Origin: Alphaproteobacteria bacterium
GTDB lineage: Bacteria > Pseudomonadota > Alphaproteobacteria > ATCC43930 > CGMCC-115725
Direction: 5' to 3'
Length of the DNA: 40,835 bases
Assembly: GCA_030042035.1 (NCBI GenBank)
Contig: JASIAN010000167.1
Coordinates: 1-40,835, forward strand
Positions within the stretch are counted from its first letter, which is position 1. Each line of letters opens with the position of its first letter. Below, piece by piece: positions 6,476-13,152 of the stretch. Below the pieces are notes generated by a model. It had not been told where the DNA came from. It searched no databases and saw only the letters and a list, made by a program, of their open reading frames with translations. The position numbers and the translations under genes were made by a program.

Positions 6476-8470
6476 ATGTTCGACGAAGCCGGCCATTTCG
6501 CGCTGATCCTGGCGCTGTGCGTTGCGGCATTGCAGGCCGTCGTGCCGCTCATCGGCGCGGCGCGGCGCGATGCGGTCATGACCGCCTGGGCGCGGCCGGC
6601 GGCGCTCATGCAGTTCGCGTTTGTCGCCTTCGCGTTCGTCGCGCTGATGCACGCCTATGCGGTCAGCGACTTTTCGCTGGCCAACGTCGCCGACAACTCG
6701 AACAGCCTGAAGCCGCTGCTCTACAAGCTGACCGGCGTGTGGAGCAACCACCCGGGCTCGATGCTCTTGTGGGTGTTCATCCTGGCGCTGTTCGGCGCGG
6801 CGGTCGCGATCTTTGGCCGCAACCTGCCGCCCGCCCTCAGAGCCCGCGTCTTGTCGGTGCAGGCGATGATCGGGGTCGGGTTTCTCGTTTTCATCTTGTT
6901 GACTTCGAACCCGTTTTTGCGGCTGTCGCCGGTCCCGGCCGACGGCGCCGGCCTCAACCCGCTGCTGCAGGACCGCGGCCTCGCGTTTCACCCGCCGATG
7001 CTCTACCTCGGCTATGTCGGGTTTTCGATCGCGTTCTGCTTTGCGATCGCGGCGCTGATCGAGGGCCGCGTCGACCCCGCCTGGGCGCGCTGGGTGCGGC
7101 CGTGGACGCTGGCGGCGTGGTGCGCGCTGACCGCCGGCATCGCGGGCGGCAGCTGGTGGTCGTATTACACGCTCGGCTGGGGTGGCTGGTGGTACTGGGA
7201 TCCGGTAGAAAACGCATCGTTCATGCCGTGGCTGATCGGCACCGCGCTCTTACATTCGGCGATTGTCGTCGAAAAGCGCGAAGCGCTGAAAACCTGGACG
7301 ATTCTCCTAGCCATCCTGACCTTCTCGCTGAGCCTCATCGGCACCTTCCTGGTGCGCTCTGGCATCCTGACCTCGGTGCACGCGTTCGCCGTCGATCCGC
7401 GCCGCGGCGTCTTCATCCTGCTCTTGATTTGCCTCTATACCGGTGGCGCGCTGGCGCTGTTCGCATGGCGGGCGCCGCAGCTCCAGGGCGGCGGATTGTT
7501 TGCCCCGATCTCGCGCGAAGGCGGCCTCCTCCTCAACAACCTGCTGTTGACGACGGCCGCGGCGACGGTGCTGATCGGCACGCTGTATCCATTGTTTCTC
7601 GATGTGTTGACCGGGCAGCGGGTGTCGGTCGGGCCGCCGTTCTACGAGATGACCTTTGTGCCGATCATGGTGCCGCTGCTCGCGGCGATGGGCGTTGGGC
7701 CGATGCTGGCGTGGAAGCGCGCCGATCTCGTGGCGGCGCTGGTGCGGCTCAAATGGGCGTTTGTCGCGACCCTCGCCGCGGCGGTCGTGACGCTGGCGGC
7801 GGAGGGCGTGCGCTCGGTCTACGCCGCCTGCGGTCTGGCGCTCGCCGCCTGGCTGTTCGCCGCGACGGCGAGCGAATTGGCCGAACGGCTGCATCTGTTC
7901 GGCGAGAAGCCGTCGGTCGTCATGCGCCGCGCGCTGCATATGCCGCGCGCCGCCTGGGGCATGACGTTGGCGCATGCCGGCATGGCCATCGTTCTCGTCG
8001 GCATTACCGGCTCCAACGCGTGGAGCGAACACAAATTCCTGACCGGCCGCCCTGGGCAGTCCGTCGACATCGCCGGCTACAGGGTAGCATTCAACTCGGT
8101 CAAGACGATCCGCGGCCCCGACTGGACCGAAACCCGCGCCGACATGCGCCTGTTCGACGGCAGCCGCGAGATCGCCGCGCTGCACCCCTTCCGGCGCTTC
8201 TACACCTCTGAAGACGGCGACCAGACCGGCGTCGCGATCCACACCGATCTGCTCGCCGATGTCTATGCCGTGATCGGCGCGCCTGATGGCAAGGGCGGCT
8301 ATGTGCTGCGGCTTTATTACAACCCGCTGGTGCCGTGGATCTGGCTCGGCGCCGCCGCGATGGCGCTGGGCGGGCTGGTATCGCTGTCCGACCGGCGGCA
8401 TCGGGTCGGCGCGCCGGCGCGGCGGGCGCGAGCCGCGGCTGCTGCAGCTCAGGTGCAGGCCGCCGAATAA
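6476..8470 (+). CDS. ccmF: Cytochrome c maturation protein CcmF (haem lyase)
   Basis: A 664-residue multi-spanning inner-membrane protein that, with CcmH and CcmI, attaches haem delivered by holo-CcmE to apocytochrome c in the periplasm. The WWD domain is clear: SWWSYYTLGWGG then WWYWDPVENASFMPWL. Histidine-bearing loops typical of CcmF are present in GLAFHPPMLYLGYVG and LTSVHAFAVDP. I placed the start at ATG 6476 (MFDEAGHFALILALCVA), which gives the usual CcmF N terminus; the frame is open further upstream but encodes a basic, unrelated leader. The TAA stop overlaps the ATG of ccmG (TAATG). No ccmE is found beside it, although ccmE usually sits just upstream. Confidence 0.96.
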   Translation: MFDEAGHFALILALCVAALQAVVPLIGAARRDAVMTAWARPAALMQFAFVAFAFVALMHAYAVSDFSLANVADNSNSLKPLLYKLTGVWSNHPGSMLLWVFILALFGAAVAIFGRNLPPALRARVLSVQAMIGVGFLVFILLTSNPFLRLSPVPADGAGLNPLLQDRGLAFHPPMLYLGYVGFSIAFCFAIAALIEGRVDPAWARWVRPWTLAAWCALTAGIAGGSWWSYYTLGWGGWWYWDPVENASFMPWLIGTALLHSAIVVEKREALKTWTILLAILTFSLSLIGTFLVRSGILTSVHAFAVDPRRGVFILLLICLYTGGALALFAWRAPQLQGGGLFAPISREGGLLLNNLLLTTAAATVLIGTLYPLFLDVLTGQRVSVGPPFYEMTFVPIMVPLLAAMGVGPMLAWKRADLVAALVRLKWAFVATLAAAVVTLAAEGVRSVYAACGLALAAWLFAATASELAERLHLFGEKPSVVMRRALHMPRAAWGMTLAHAGMAIVLVGITGSNAWSEHKFLTGRPGQSVDIAGYRVAFNSVKTIRGPDWTETRADMRLFDGSREIAALHPFRRFYTSEDGDQTGVAIHTDLLADVYAVIGAPDGKGGYVLRLYYNPLVPWIWLGAAAMALGGLVSLSDRRHRVGAPARRARAAAAAAQVQAAE

Positions 8471-8997
8471 TGCTGCACCGCTGGCTGTTTGTGCTGCCCG
8501 TTGCGCTGTTCGCGCTGCTGATCGTCGGGTTTTATGTCGGGCTCGAGGTGCACTCGGACGTGCTGCCGTCGGCGCTCATCGACAAGCCGGCGCCGGAGTT
8601 CTCGCTGCCGCCGCTGATCAAGGGCCAGCCCGGCTTTTCGACCGGCGATCTTAAAGGCCATGTCAGCCTCGTGAATTCGTTCGCGTCGTGGTGTGCGCCG
8701 TGTCGCGACGAGGTTCCGGCGCTGGTCGCCCTCGCCCGCAGCGGCGTGCCGATTTACGGCATCGACTACAAGGATACGCCCGATGCCGCTCGCGCCTGGA
8801 TCACGGCGCTCGGCGATCCCTATACGCGCATCGGCGCCGACAGCGGGGGCGTCGCAATCGACTGGGGGATGTACGGCGTCCCCGAGACATTCCTCGTCGA
8901 TCGCACCGGACGCATCCGCTACAAGCATGTCGGCCCGCTCAGCGAAGCCGATGTCGCGCGCACCATCCTGCCGCTCGTCGCCCGCCTCGAACAATGA
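8470..8997 (+). CDS. ccmG: Thiol:disulfide interchange protein CcmG/DsbE
   Basis: A 175-residue membrane-anchored periplasmic thioredoxin that keeps the apocytochrome CXXCH cysteines (or CcmH) reduced for haem attachment. It has one N-terminal membrane segment (about residues 5-24, FVLPVALFALLIVGFYVGL) followed by the thioredoxin-like fold. The redox motif is WCAPC with cysteines 75 and 78, and the later GVPETFLVD contains the cis-proline and the CcmG-type PETF signature. ATG 8470 shares a base with the ccmF stop codon, and the ccmG stop overlaps the ccmH start (ATGA), so the chain is translationally coupled. The length is normal. Confidence 0.95.
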   Translation: MLHRWLFVLPVALFALLIVGFYVGLEVHSDVLPSALIDKPAPEFSLPPLIKGQPGFSTGDLKGHVSLVNSFASWCAPCRDEVPALVALARSGVPIYGIDYKDTPDAARAWITALGDPYTRIGADSGGVAIDWGMYGVPETFLVDRTGRIRYKHVGPLSEADVARTILPLVARLEQ

Positions 8998-9572
8998 TCA
9001 CGCGTAGGAATGACCGTCATTGCGAGGCGCCCCAACGGCGCCGAAGCAATCCCGATCCGGTGAAGCACTCCCACACCGGATTGCTTCGCTACGCTCGCAA
9101 TGACCTGTGGACGGTGTTGTTGGTCGCCTGCACCTGGTTCTTTGCGTCGCCGCCGGCGTTTGCCGTGCTGCCGAGCGAGATGCTGGCAAACCCGGCGCTG
9201 GAGGCGCGCGCCGAGCATATCGGTTTTGAGCTGCGCTGCCTCGTGTGCCGCGACCAGTCGATCGAGGAGTCGCAGGCCGACCTTGCGCACGACTTGCGCA
9301 TGCTCGTGCGCCGCCGGCTGCTGGCCGGCGACACCGACGCGCAGGTCATTGCCTATATCCGCTCGCGCTACGGCGATTATGTGCTGTTGAAGCCGCCCTT
9401 CGAGGTCAGCACCTGGCTCTTGTGGGGCGGGCCGGGGCTCGTTCTGGCGTTCGGCGCGCTCGGCATCGCCCGCTTTTTATACCGGCGCCGCAGCAATGCC
9501 GAGCCGCCGCCGCTCAACGCCGACGAGCAGCAGCGGCTGGCCGCCGCGCTCGGCAAGGCAGGCGACGCATGA
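8994..9572 (+). CDS. ccmH: Cytochrome c maturation protein CcmH (CycL type) with repeat-derived N terminus
   Basis: A 192-residue membrane-anchored periplasmic thiol protein that handles the apocytochrome cysteines together with CcmF and CcmI. The family motif is LRCLVCRDQSIEESQADLA, with the CXXC at residues 82 and 85, followed by a C-terminal membrane anchor (about 143-165, WLLWGGPGLVLAFGALGIA). A cleavable signal core VLLVACTWFFASPPAFA precedes VLPSEML. The start at ATG 8994 gives the same ATGA overlap as the neighbouring junctions. The surprise is residues about 8-37: they are encoded by a dispersed palindromic repeat (9016-9104) read through in frame, which lengthens the n-region of the signal peptide by about 30 residues. 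A downstream in-frame GTG near 9113 could give a shorter leader without positive charges, which seems less likely. Confidence 0.92.
   Translation: MITRRNDRHCEAPQRRRSNPDPVKHSHTGLLRYARNDLWTVLLVACTWFFASPPAFAVLPSEMLANPALEARAEHIGFELRCLVCRDQSIEESQADLAHDLRMLVRRRLLAGDTDAQVIAYIRSRYGDYVLLKPPFEVSTWLLWGGPGLVLAFGALGIARFLYRRRSNAEPPPLNADEQQRLAAALGKAGDA
9016..9104. repeat. GTCATTGCGAG-family palindromic repeat inside ccmH
   Basis: The left arm GTCATTGCGAGG...GAAGCAATCC (9016-9052) and the right arm GGATTGCTTCG...CTCGCAATGAC (9078-9104) are near reverse complements around a 25-bp centre. The 27-base right arm differs by one base from 20382-20408, a second copy in an intergenic position. The whole element is open in the ccmH frame. 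Confidence 0.88.
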
Positions 9573-10813
9573 GCCTCGCCCTCGCCATCGCCCTCGTCGC
9601 GATGACCTCGCTGGCCGTCGGCGCGCTGCTCCTGCCGCTGCTGCTCGGGCGCGGCCAGCCGTTTGCCCGCGACGCCTACAACCTCGCGGTCTATCGCGAC
9701 CAGCTCGCCGAGGTTGAGCGCGACATCGGCCGCGGCGTCCTCAGCCCCGAACAGGCCGAAGCGGCGCGCGCCGAGATCGGCCGCCGCATCATCGCGCTCG
9801 GCCCCGTCAGCAACGAGGTGCTCGCGCATCCGAAACCGATCGCGGCGACCGTCGTCGGCATCCTGGCCATGCCGGTCGCGGCGCTCCTGATCTACGCCGC
9901 GCTCGGCTCGCCATGGCTGCCCGATGCGCCGTTCGCCGATCGCGGCAACGCCAACGCCAACGCCAACGTCGCATCCGCCGACACGCCGGCCGGCCACATC
10001 GATATTAAGACGGCGTTGGACCGGTTGCGGGCGCATCTCAAGGCCGCGCCGGACGACATGACCGCTTGGGTGCTGCTCGCCCGCACCGAGGTCGGACTCG
10101 GGAATTATGAAGCCGGTGCCGAGGCTTACGCCCGCGCCGCGGCGCTGTCCGGCGATCGCGCCGACGTGATGGGCGATTGGGGCGAGGCGCAGGTGCTGGC
10201 AGATGACGGCACCGTGACGCCAGCCGCCGCGGCGGCATTCAAAGCGGCCCTGATGAACCCGGAGACGGCGCCCAAGGCACGCTATTACCTGGCGCTGGCG
10301 CAGATGCAGCACGGCGATGTAAAGGGCGCGCTCGCTGCTTGGCAAGCGCTGCTGCGGGATTCGCCGTCTGACGCCGCGTGGCGGCCGGTGGTGCGCCAGC
10401 GCATCAAAGAGGCCGCGGCCCGCCTCGGCCTCGCTTCGACGCCGCCGCCTGCCGCGGCAGATGTCGGCGGTGCCGCGGCGAACGCAGAGGCCGGTATGCC
10501 GTCGGCCGCGACAGTCGCGGCGATCGACAAGGCGACGGCCGGCGCCACCCCCGAACAGCGCCGGGCGATGATCGACCTGATGGTCGCGCGGCTTGCCGCG
10601 CGCCTCGAACAAGAGCCGGACAATCTCGCCGGCTGGACGCGCCTCGGGCGCTCTTACATGGTGCTCGGCGAGCCGGCCAAGGCGCGCGAGGCCTATGCCC
10701 ATGCGCTCAAGCTGAAACCGGATGATGCGGCGCTGAAAGCGGCGTTGGCGGAAGCGACCAGCGCCGCCGCCGCGCCACCGGGCGAATCTCAGCCCGCGGC
10801 GCCGGCGAAATAG
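9569..10813 (+). CDS. ccmI: Cytochrome c maturation protein CcmI/CycH (apocytochrome chaperone)
   Basis: A 414-residue protein with an N-terminal membrane part and a periplasmic TPR domain that binds the C terminus of apocytochrome c and presents it to CcmF-CcmH. The first membrane segment is ALAIALVAMTSLAVGALLLPL (about residues 3-23); a cytoplasmic coiled region with YRDQLAEVERDIGRGVLS follows, then a second segment around residue 95-110 (TVVGILAMPVAALLIYAAL). TPR-like stretches include AWVLLARTEVGLGNYEAGAEAYARA and GWTRLGRSYMVLGEPAKAREAYAHALKL (read as separate helices). ATG 9569 overlaps the ccmH stop (ATGA). A short Asn-Ala repeat links the membrane and TPR parts. Its last 25 bp overlap the convergent MetE-like gene. 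Confidence 0.93.
   Translation: MSLALAIALVAMTSLAVGALLLPLLLGRGQPFARDAYNLAVYRDQLAEVERDIGRGVLSPEQAEAARAEIGRRIIALGPVSNEVLAHPKPIAATVVGILAMPVAALLIYAALGSPWLPDAPFADRGNANANANVASADTPAGHIDIKTALDRLRAHLKAAPDDMTAWVLLARTEVGLGNYEAGAEAYARAAALSGDRADVMGDWGEAQVLADDGTVTPAAAAAFKAALMNPETAPKARYYLALAQMQHGDVKGALAAWQALLRDSPSDAAWRPVVRQRIKEAAARLGLASTPPPAAADVGGAAANAEAGMPSAATVAAIDKATAGATPEQRRAMIDLMVARLAARLEQEPDNLAGWTRLGRSYMVLGEPAKAREAYAHALKLKPDDAALKAALAEATSAAAAPPGESQPAAPAK
9947..9970 (+). repeat. Hexamer tandem repeat (AACGCC)3-AACGTC in ccmI
   Basis: Four hexamers encode Asn-Ala-Asn-Ala-Asn-Ala-Asn-Val in the linker between the second membrane segment and the TPR domain of CcmI. The unit length keeps the frame, so copy number could vary without breaking the gene. 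Confidence 0.85.
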
Positions 10814-11961
10814 AGCCGCGGATCGGCGGCGCGGATATGGGCTTCCGGCAGGCCCAACTCGCGGCGCACGAGATTGGTGCCTTCGACCAGCGCGACGCAT
10901 TTGTAGTAGGCGATGCGGCGGCTCAACCCCTCGCGCCCGAAGCCGCAATCGGTCGTGATGACGAGCCGCTCGGGCGGGATGTATTGGAGCGCCTTCCTGA
11001 TCAGCTCGGCCACATGCTCGGCCGGCTCAACGACCGTGTTGCAGTGGTTGACGACGCCGATGCCAACCTTCTTGTCGGTCTTGTATTTGCCGAACAGCGG
11101 CAGGTCGCGGCCGCCGCTGGAGGCGCATTCGAAGGTGATGACGTCGCAGTGCAATTGTAAGAGGTGCGGCAGGGCGCGCTCGTAGCTCGGCACATCCCAG
11201 TAGATGCGCTGCTGGTTGGGGTTGCCCCAGCAGGTGTGCACCCAGATCTCGGCATCGACACCGGCGAGCTGCCGGTTGAAGGCTTCGGTCTGGAATTCGA
11301 GGTCGGCATCGGTGCAGCCGGGCTGCATCGTCATGCCGTGGTGGCGCGGCTCCTCGACCTGAATCAGCCGGCAGCCGGCAGCCGCGAGTTCCTTGAACTC
11401 CGCGTTCATGATGTCGCACAGATCGAGGATCATCGCCTTGTCGTCGCGGTAATGCTCGTCCCACAGCATGCTCGCGAGGGTCGGGCCGGCGATCGCGCCG
11501 AACTTGACCGGCTTGTTGGAGAGGCGCTGCGCGACCTGCCAGATCGCGGCGTATTCGAGCGGGCCGCGGCCGAGCTTCCCGGTCACGACGCCGGGCTGAT
11601 AGGCTTCCGCCACCTCGTACAGAATCTTGCCCGGCCGGATGCCGGGGCGCTGCGACCAGCCGGGCGAGGTGTCGCGATGGCCGGTGATGCCGGTGAGCCG
11701 CTCGATCGGATAAAAGAACCACGACTTGCCGCCGACCGCGAGATCAAAGCGGCTGTCGCCGTCGGTGACGATATCGAGACCGGCCGCTTCCTGCGCGTTG
11801 ATGATCGCCGCGACCGCATCGAGATACTGCTCGCGGAACAGCGAATCGCCCATCATTGTCTTGAACGAGCGGCCGTCGAGATTGGCGTTGAACCATAACG
11901 GGCGCGGATAGGAGCCGGTGATCGCGGTCGGCAGCATCATGTCGCGGGTCACGGTCAGCAT
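10789..11961 (-). CDS. Cobalamin-independent methionine synthase (MetE) catalytic-domain protein
   Basis: A 390-residue protein corresponding to only the C-terminal catalytic half of MetE, the zinc-dependent methyltransferase domain. It opens with LPTAITGSYPRP, and the expected zinc-ligand motifs are all visible: VHTCWGNPNQ (His, Cys), ITFECASS (Glu, Cys context) and VITTDCGFG (Cys). Full MetE is about 750 residues; stand-alone proteins of this size occur widely in proteobacteria and their methyl donor is often not folate triglutamate, so methionine synthesis is possible but not established. ATG 11961 is preferred over a GTG at 11982 because GAGGGAAG lies about 8 bp before it. It converges with ccmI, overlapping by 25 bp, and diverges from the SDR gene at 12046. 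Confidence 0.88.
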   Translation of the reverse strand: MLTVTRDMMLPTAITGSYPRPLWFNANLDGRSFKTMMGDSLFREQYLDAVAAIINAQEAAGLDIVTDGDSRFDLAVGGKSWFFYPIERLTGITGHRDTSPGWSQRPGIRPGKILYEVAEAYQPGVVTGKLGRGPLEYAAIWQVAQRLSNKPVKFGAIAGPTLASMLWDEHYRDDKAMILDLCDIMNAEFKELAAAGCRLIQVEEPRHHGMTMQPGCTDADLEFQTEAFNRQLAGVDAEIWVHTCWGNPNQQRIYWDVPSYERALPHLLQLHCDVITFECASSGGRDLPLFGKYKTDKKVGIGVVNHCNTVVEPAEHVAELIRKALQYIPPERLVITTDCGFGREGLSRRIAYYKCVALVEGTNLVRRELGLPEAHIRAADPRLYFAGAAG

Positions 11962-11990
11962 CGCTTCGCTTCCCTCACGCAAACGGAGCC

Positions 11991-12018
11991 ATTAGCTTAT
12001 ACCGTATTAGCTTATACC
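11991..12018. promoter_or_regulatory. Tandem ATTAGCTTATACC repeat between divergent genes
   Basis: ATTAGCTTATACC occurs at 11991-12003 and 12006-12018, a 15-bp period, in the 84-bp gap between the divergent MetE-like and SDR genes. The repeat is much more AT-rich than its surroundings and sits where a shared operator or twin -10 elements would be expected. It matches no site I recognise. Confidence 0.45.
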
Positions 12019-12045
12019 CTACGCAGACGCAGCCGGAGGCGGCAG

Positions 12046-13017
12046 ATGCAGAATTTTTCGGGCAGGATCGCAGTCGTCACCGGGGGCGGCAGCGGCATGG
12101 GGCGCGAATTGGTGCGCCAGCTCGTCGCCGAAAACTGCGATGTCGCGATGTGCGACGTGTCGGCCGCCGGCATGGCGGAAACCGTGGCGCGGTGCCAAGC
12201 CGCCGGACTGCCGCAGGGTCTGCGCCTGACGACGCACTTCGCCGATGTGTCGGACGAGGCGCAGGTCGGGCGCTTCCGCGACGAGGTCGCCGAGCGCCAC
12301 GCCGCCGACAAAATCCATCTCCTGTTCAACAATGCCGGGATCGGCGGCGGCGGCAGCATGATCGCGCACGCCCGCGAGGAATGGGAACGCACGTTCAACA
12401 TCTGCTGGGGCGGCGTCTACCATTGCACCCGCGCCTTCCTGCCGATGCTGCTGAAAGCCGACGAAGGCCACATCGTCAATACCAGCAGCGTCAACGGTTT
12501 CTGGGCGTCGATCGGGCCGCGGACGCCGCACACCGCCTATTCGGCGGCGAAATTTGCCGTCAAGGGGTTCACCGAGGCGCTGATCACCGATCTGAGGATC
12601 AATGCGCCGCACGTCAAATGCTCGGTCGTCATGCCCGGCCATATCGGCACCGGCATCGCCGCCAACTCGCGCAAAATCCAGGGCGGCAACCCTGAGGCCG
12701 ACACGATCGACCCGAGACAGATCGCCCAGGCGCGGGCGCGCATCGCCTCGATGGGCCATGATGTCTCGCCGCTGTCGGACGACCAGATTCGCGCGCTGAT
12801 CGCCGAGCGCGAACGCCGCTTCCGCGACGAGGCGCCGACCAGCGCCGCCGCAGCCGCCAAAATCATCCTCGACGGCGTCAAGGAAGAGCGCTGGCGCATC
12901 ATCGTCGGACGCGACGCCGAACAGCTCGATCGGAAAGTGCGCGCGGCGCCGGAGCGCGCCTACGATCTCGACTTCTTCGAGGAATTCGCGCGCGACGCGG
13001 GCTGGCGCCTCGGCTGA
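12046..13017 (+). CDS. SDR-family NAD(P)-dependent oxidoreductase
   Basis: A 323-residue short-chain dehydrogenase/reductase. The cofactor-binding motif TGGGSGMG is at residues 12-19, NNAGIGGG follows in the core, and the catalytic serine and tyrosine lie in NTSSVNGFW and AYSAAKFAVKG (Y-x3-K). The protein is about 70 residues longer than a classical SDR: after the core comes a charged helical tail (around LSDDQIRALIAERERRF and KEERWRIIVGRDAEQ), a pattern seen in a subgroup of SDRs. Substrate unknown. GGAGG lies about 8 bp before ATG 12046. The amidohydrolase gene follows after 135 bp. Confidence 0.9.
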   Translation: MQNFSGRIAVVTGGGSGMGRELVRQLVAENCDVAMCDVSAAGMAETVARCQAAGLPQGLRLTTHFADVSDEAQVGRFRDEVAERHAADKIHLLFNNAGIGGGGSMIAHAREEWERTFNICWGGVYHCTRAFLPMLLKADEGHIVNTSSVNGFWASIGPRTPHTAYSAAKFAVKGFTEALITDLRINAPHVKCSVVMPGHIGTGIAANSRKIQGGNPEADTIDPRQIAQARARIASMGHDVSPLSDDQIRALIAERERRFRDEAPTSAAAAAKIILDGVKEERWRIIVGRDAEQLDRKVRAAPERAYDLDFFEEFARDAGWRLG

Positions 13018-13053
13018 GGTGCCGCCGGCACAACCGCCGAGCGTGTCGCGCCA

Positions 13054-13071
13054 TGCCCAATGCAATGGGCA
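13054..13071. other. Short perfect stem-loop between SDR and amidohydrolase genes
   Basis: TGCCCA (13054-13059) and TGGGCA (13066-13071) form a 6-bp stem with a 6-base loop, 37 bp after the SDR stop. No T-tract follows; it may be only incidental in GC-rich DNA. Confidence 0.25.
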
Positions 13072-13152
13072 GACGCCCGTCCGGCGCATCTTGTCGTGCC
13101 CGGCACCGCGGCCTACTCTGCCCGCAAACGCCGGCGGACGGGAGGAGCTGCG

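Noticed and set aside
5495-6991. Minus-strand 498-codon frame opposite the amidohydrolase and ccmF genes
   Set aside because: Antisense shadow with low-complexity Arg/Gln/Asp content and no recognisable motif.
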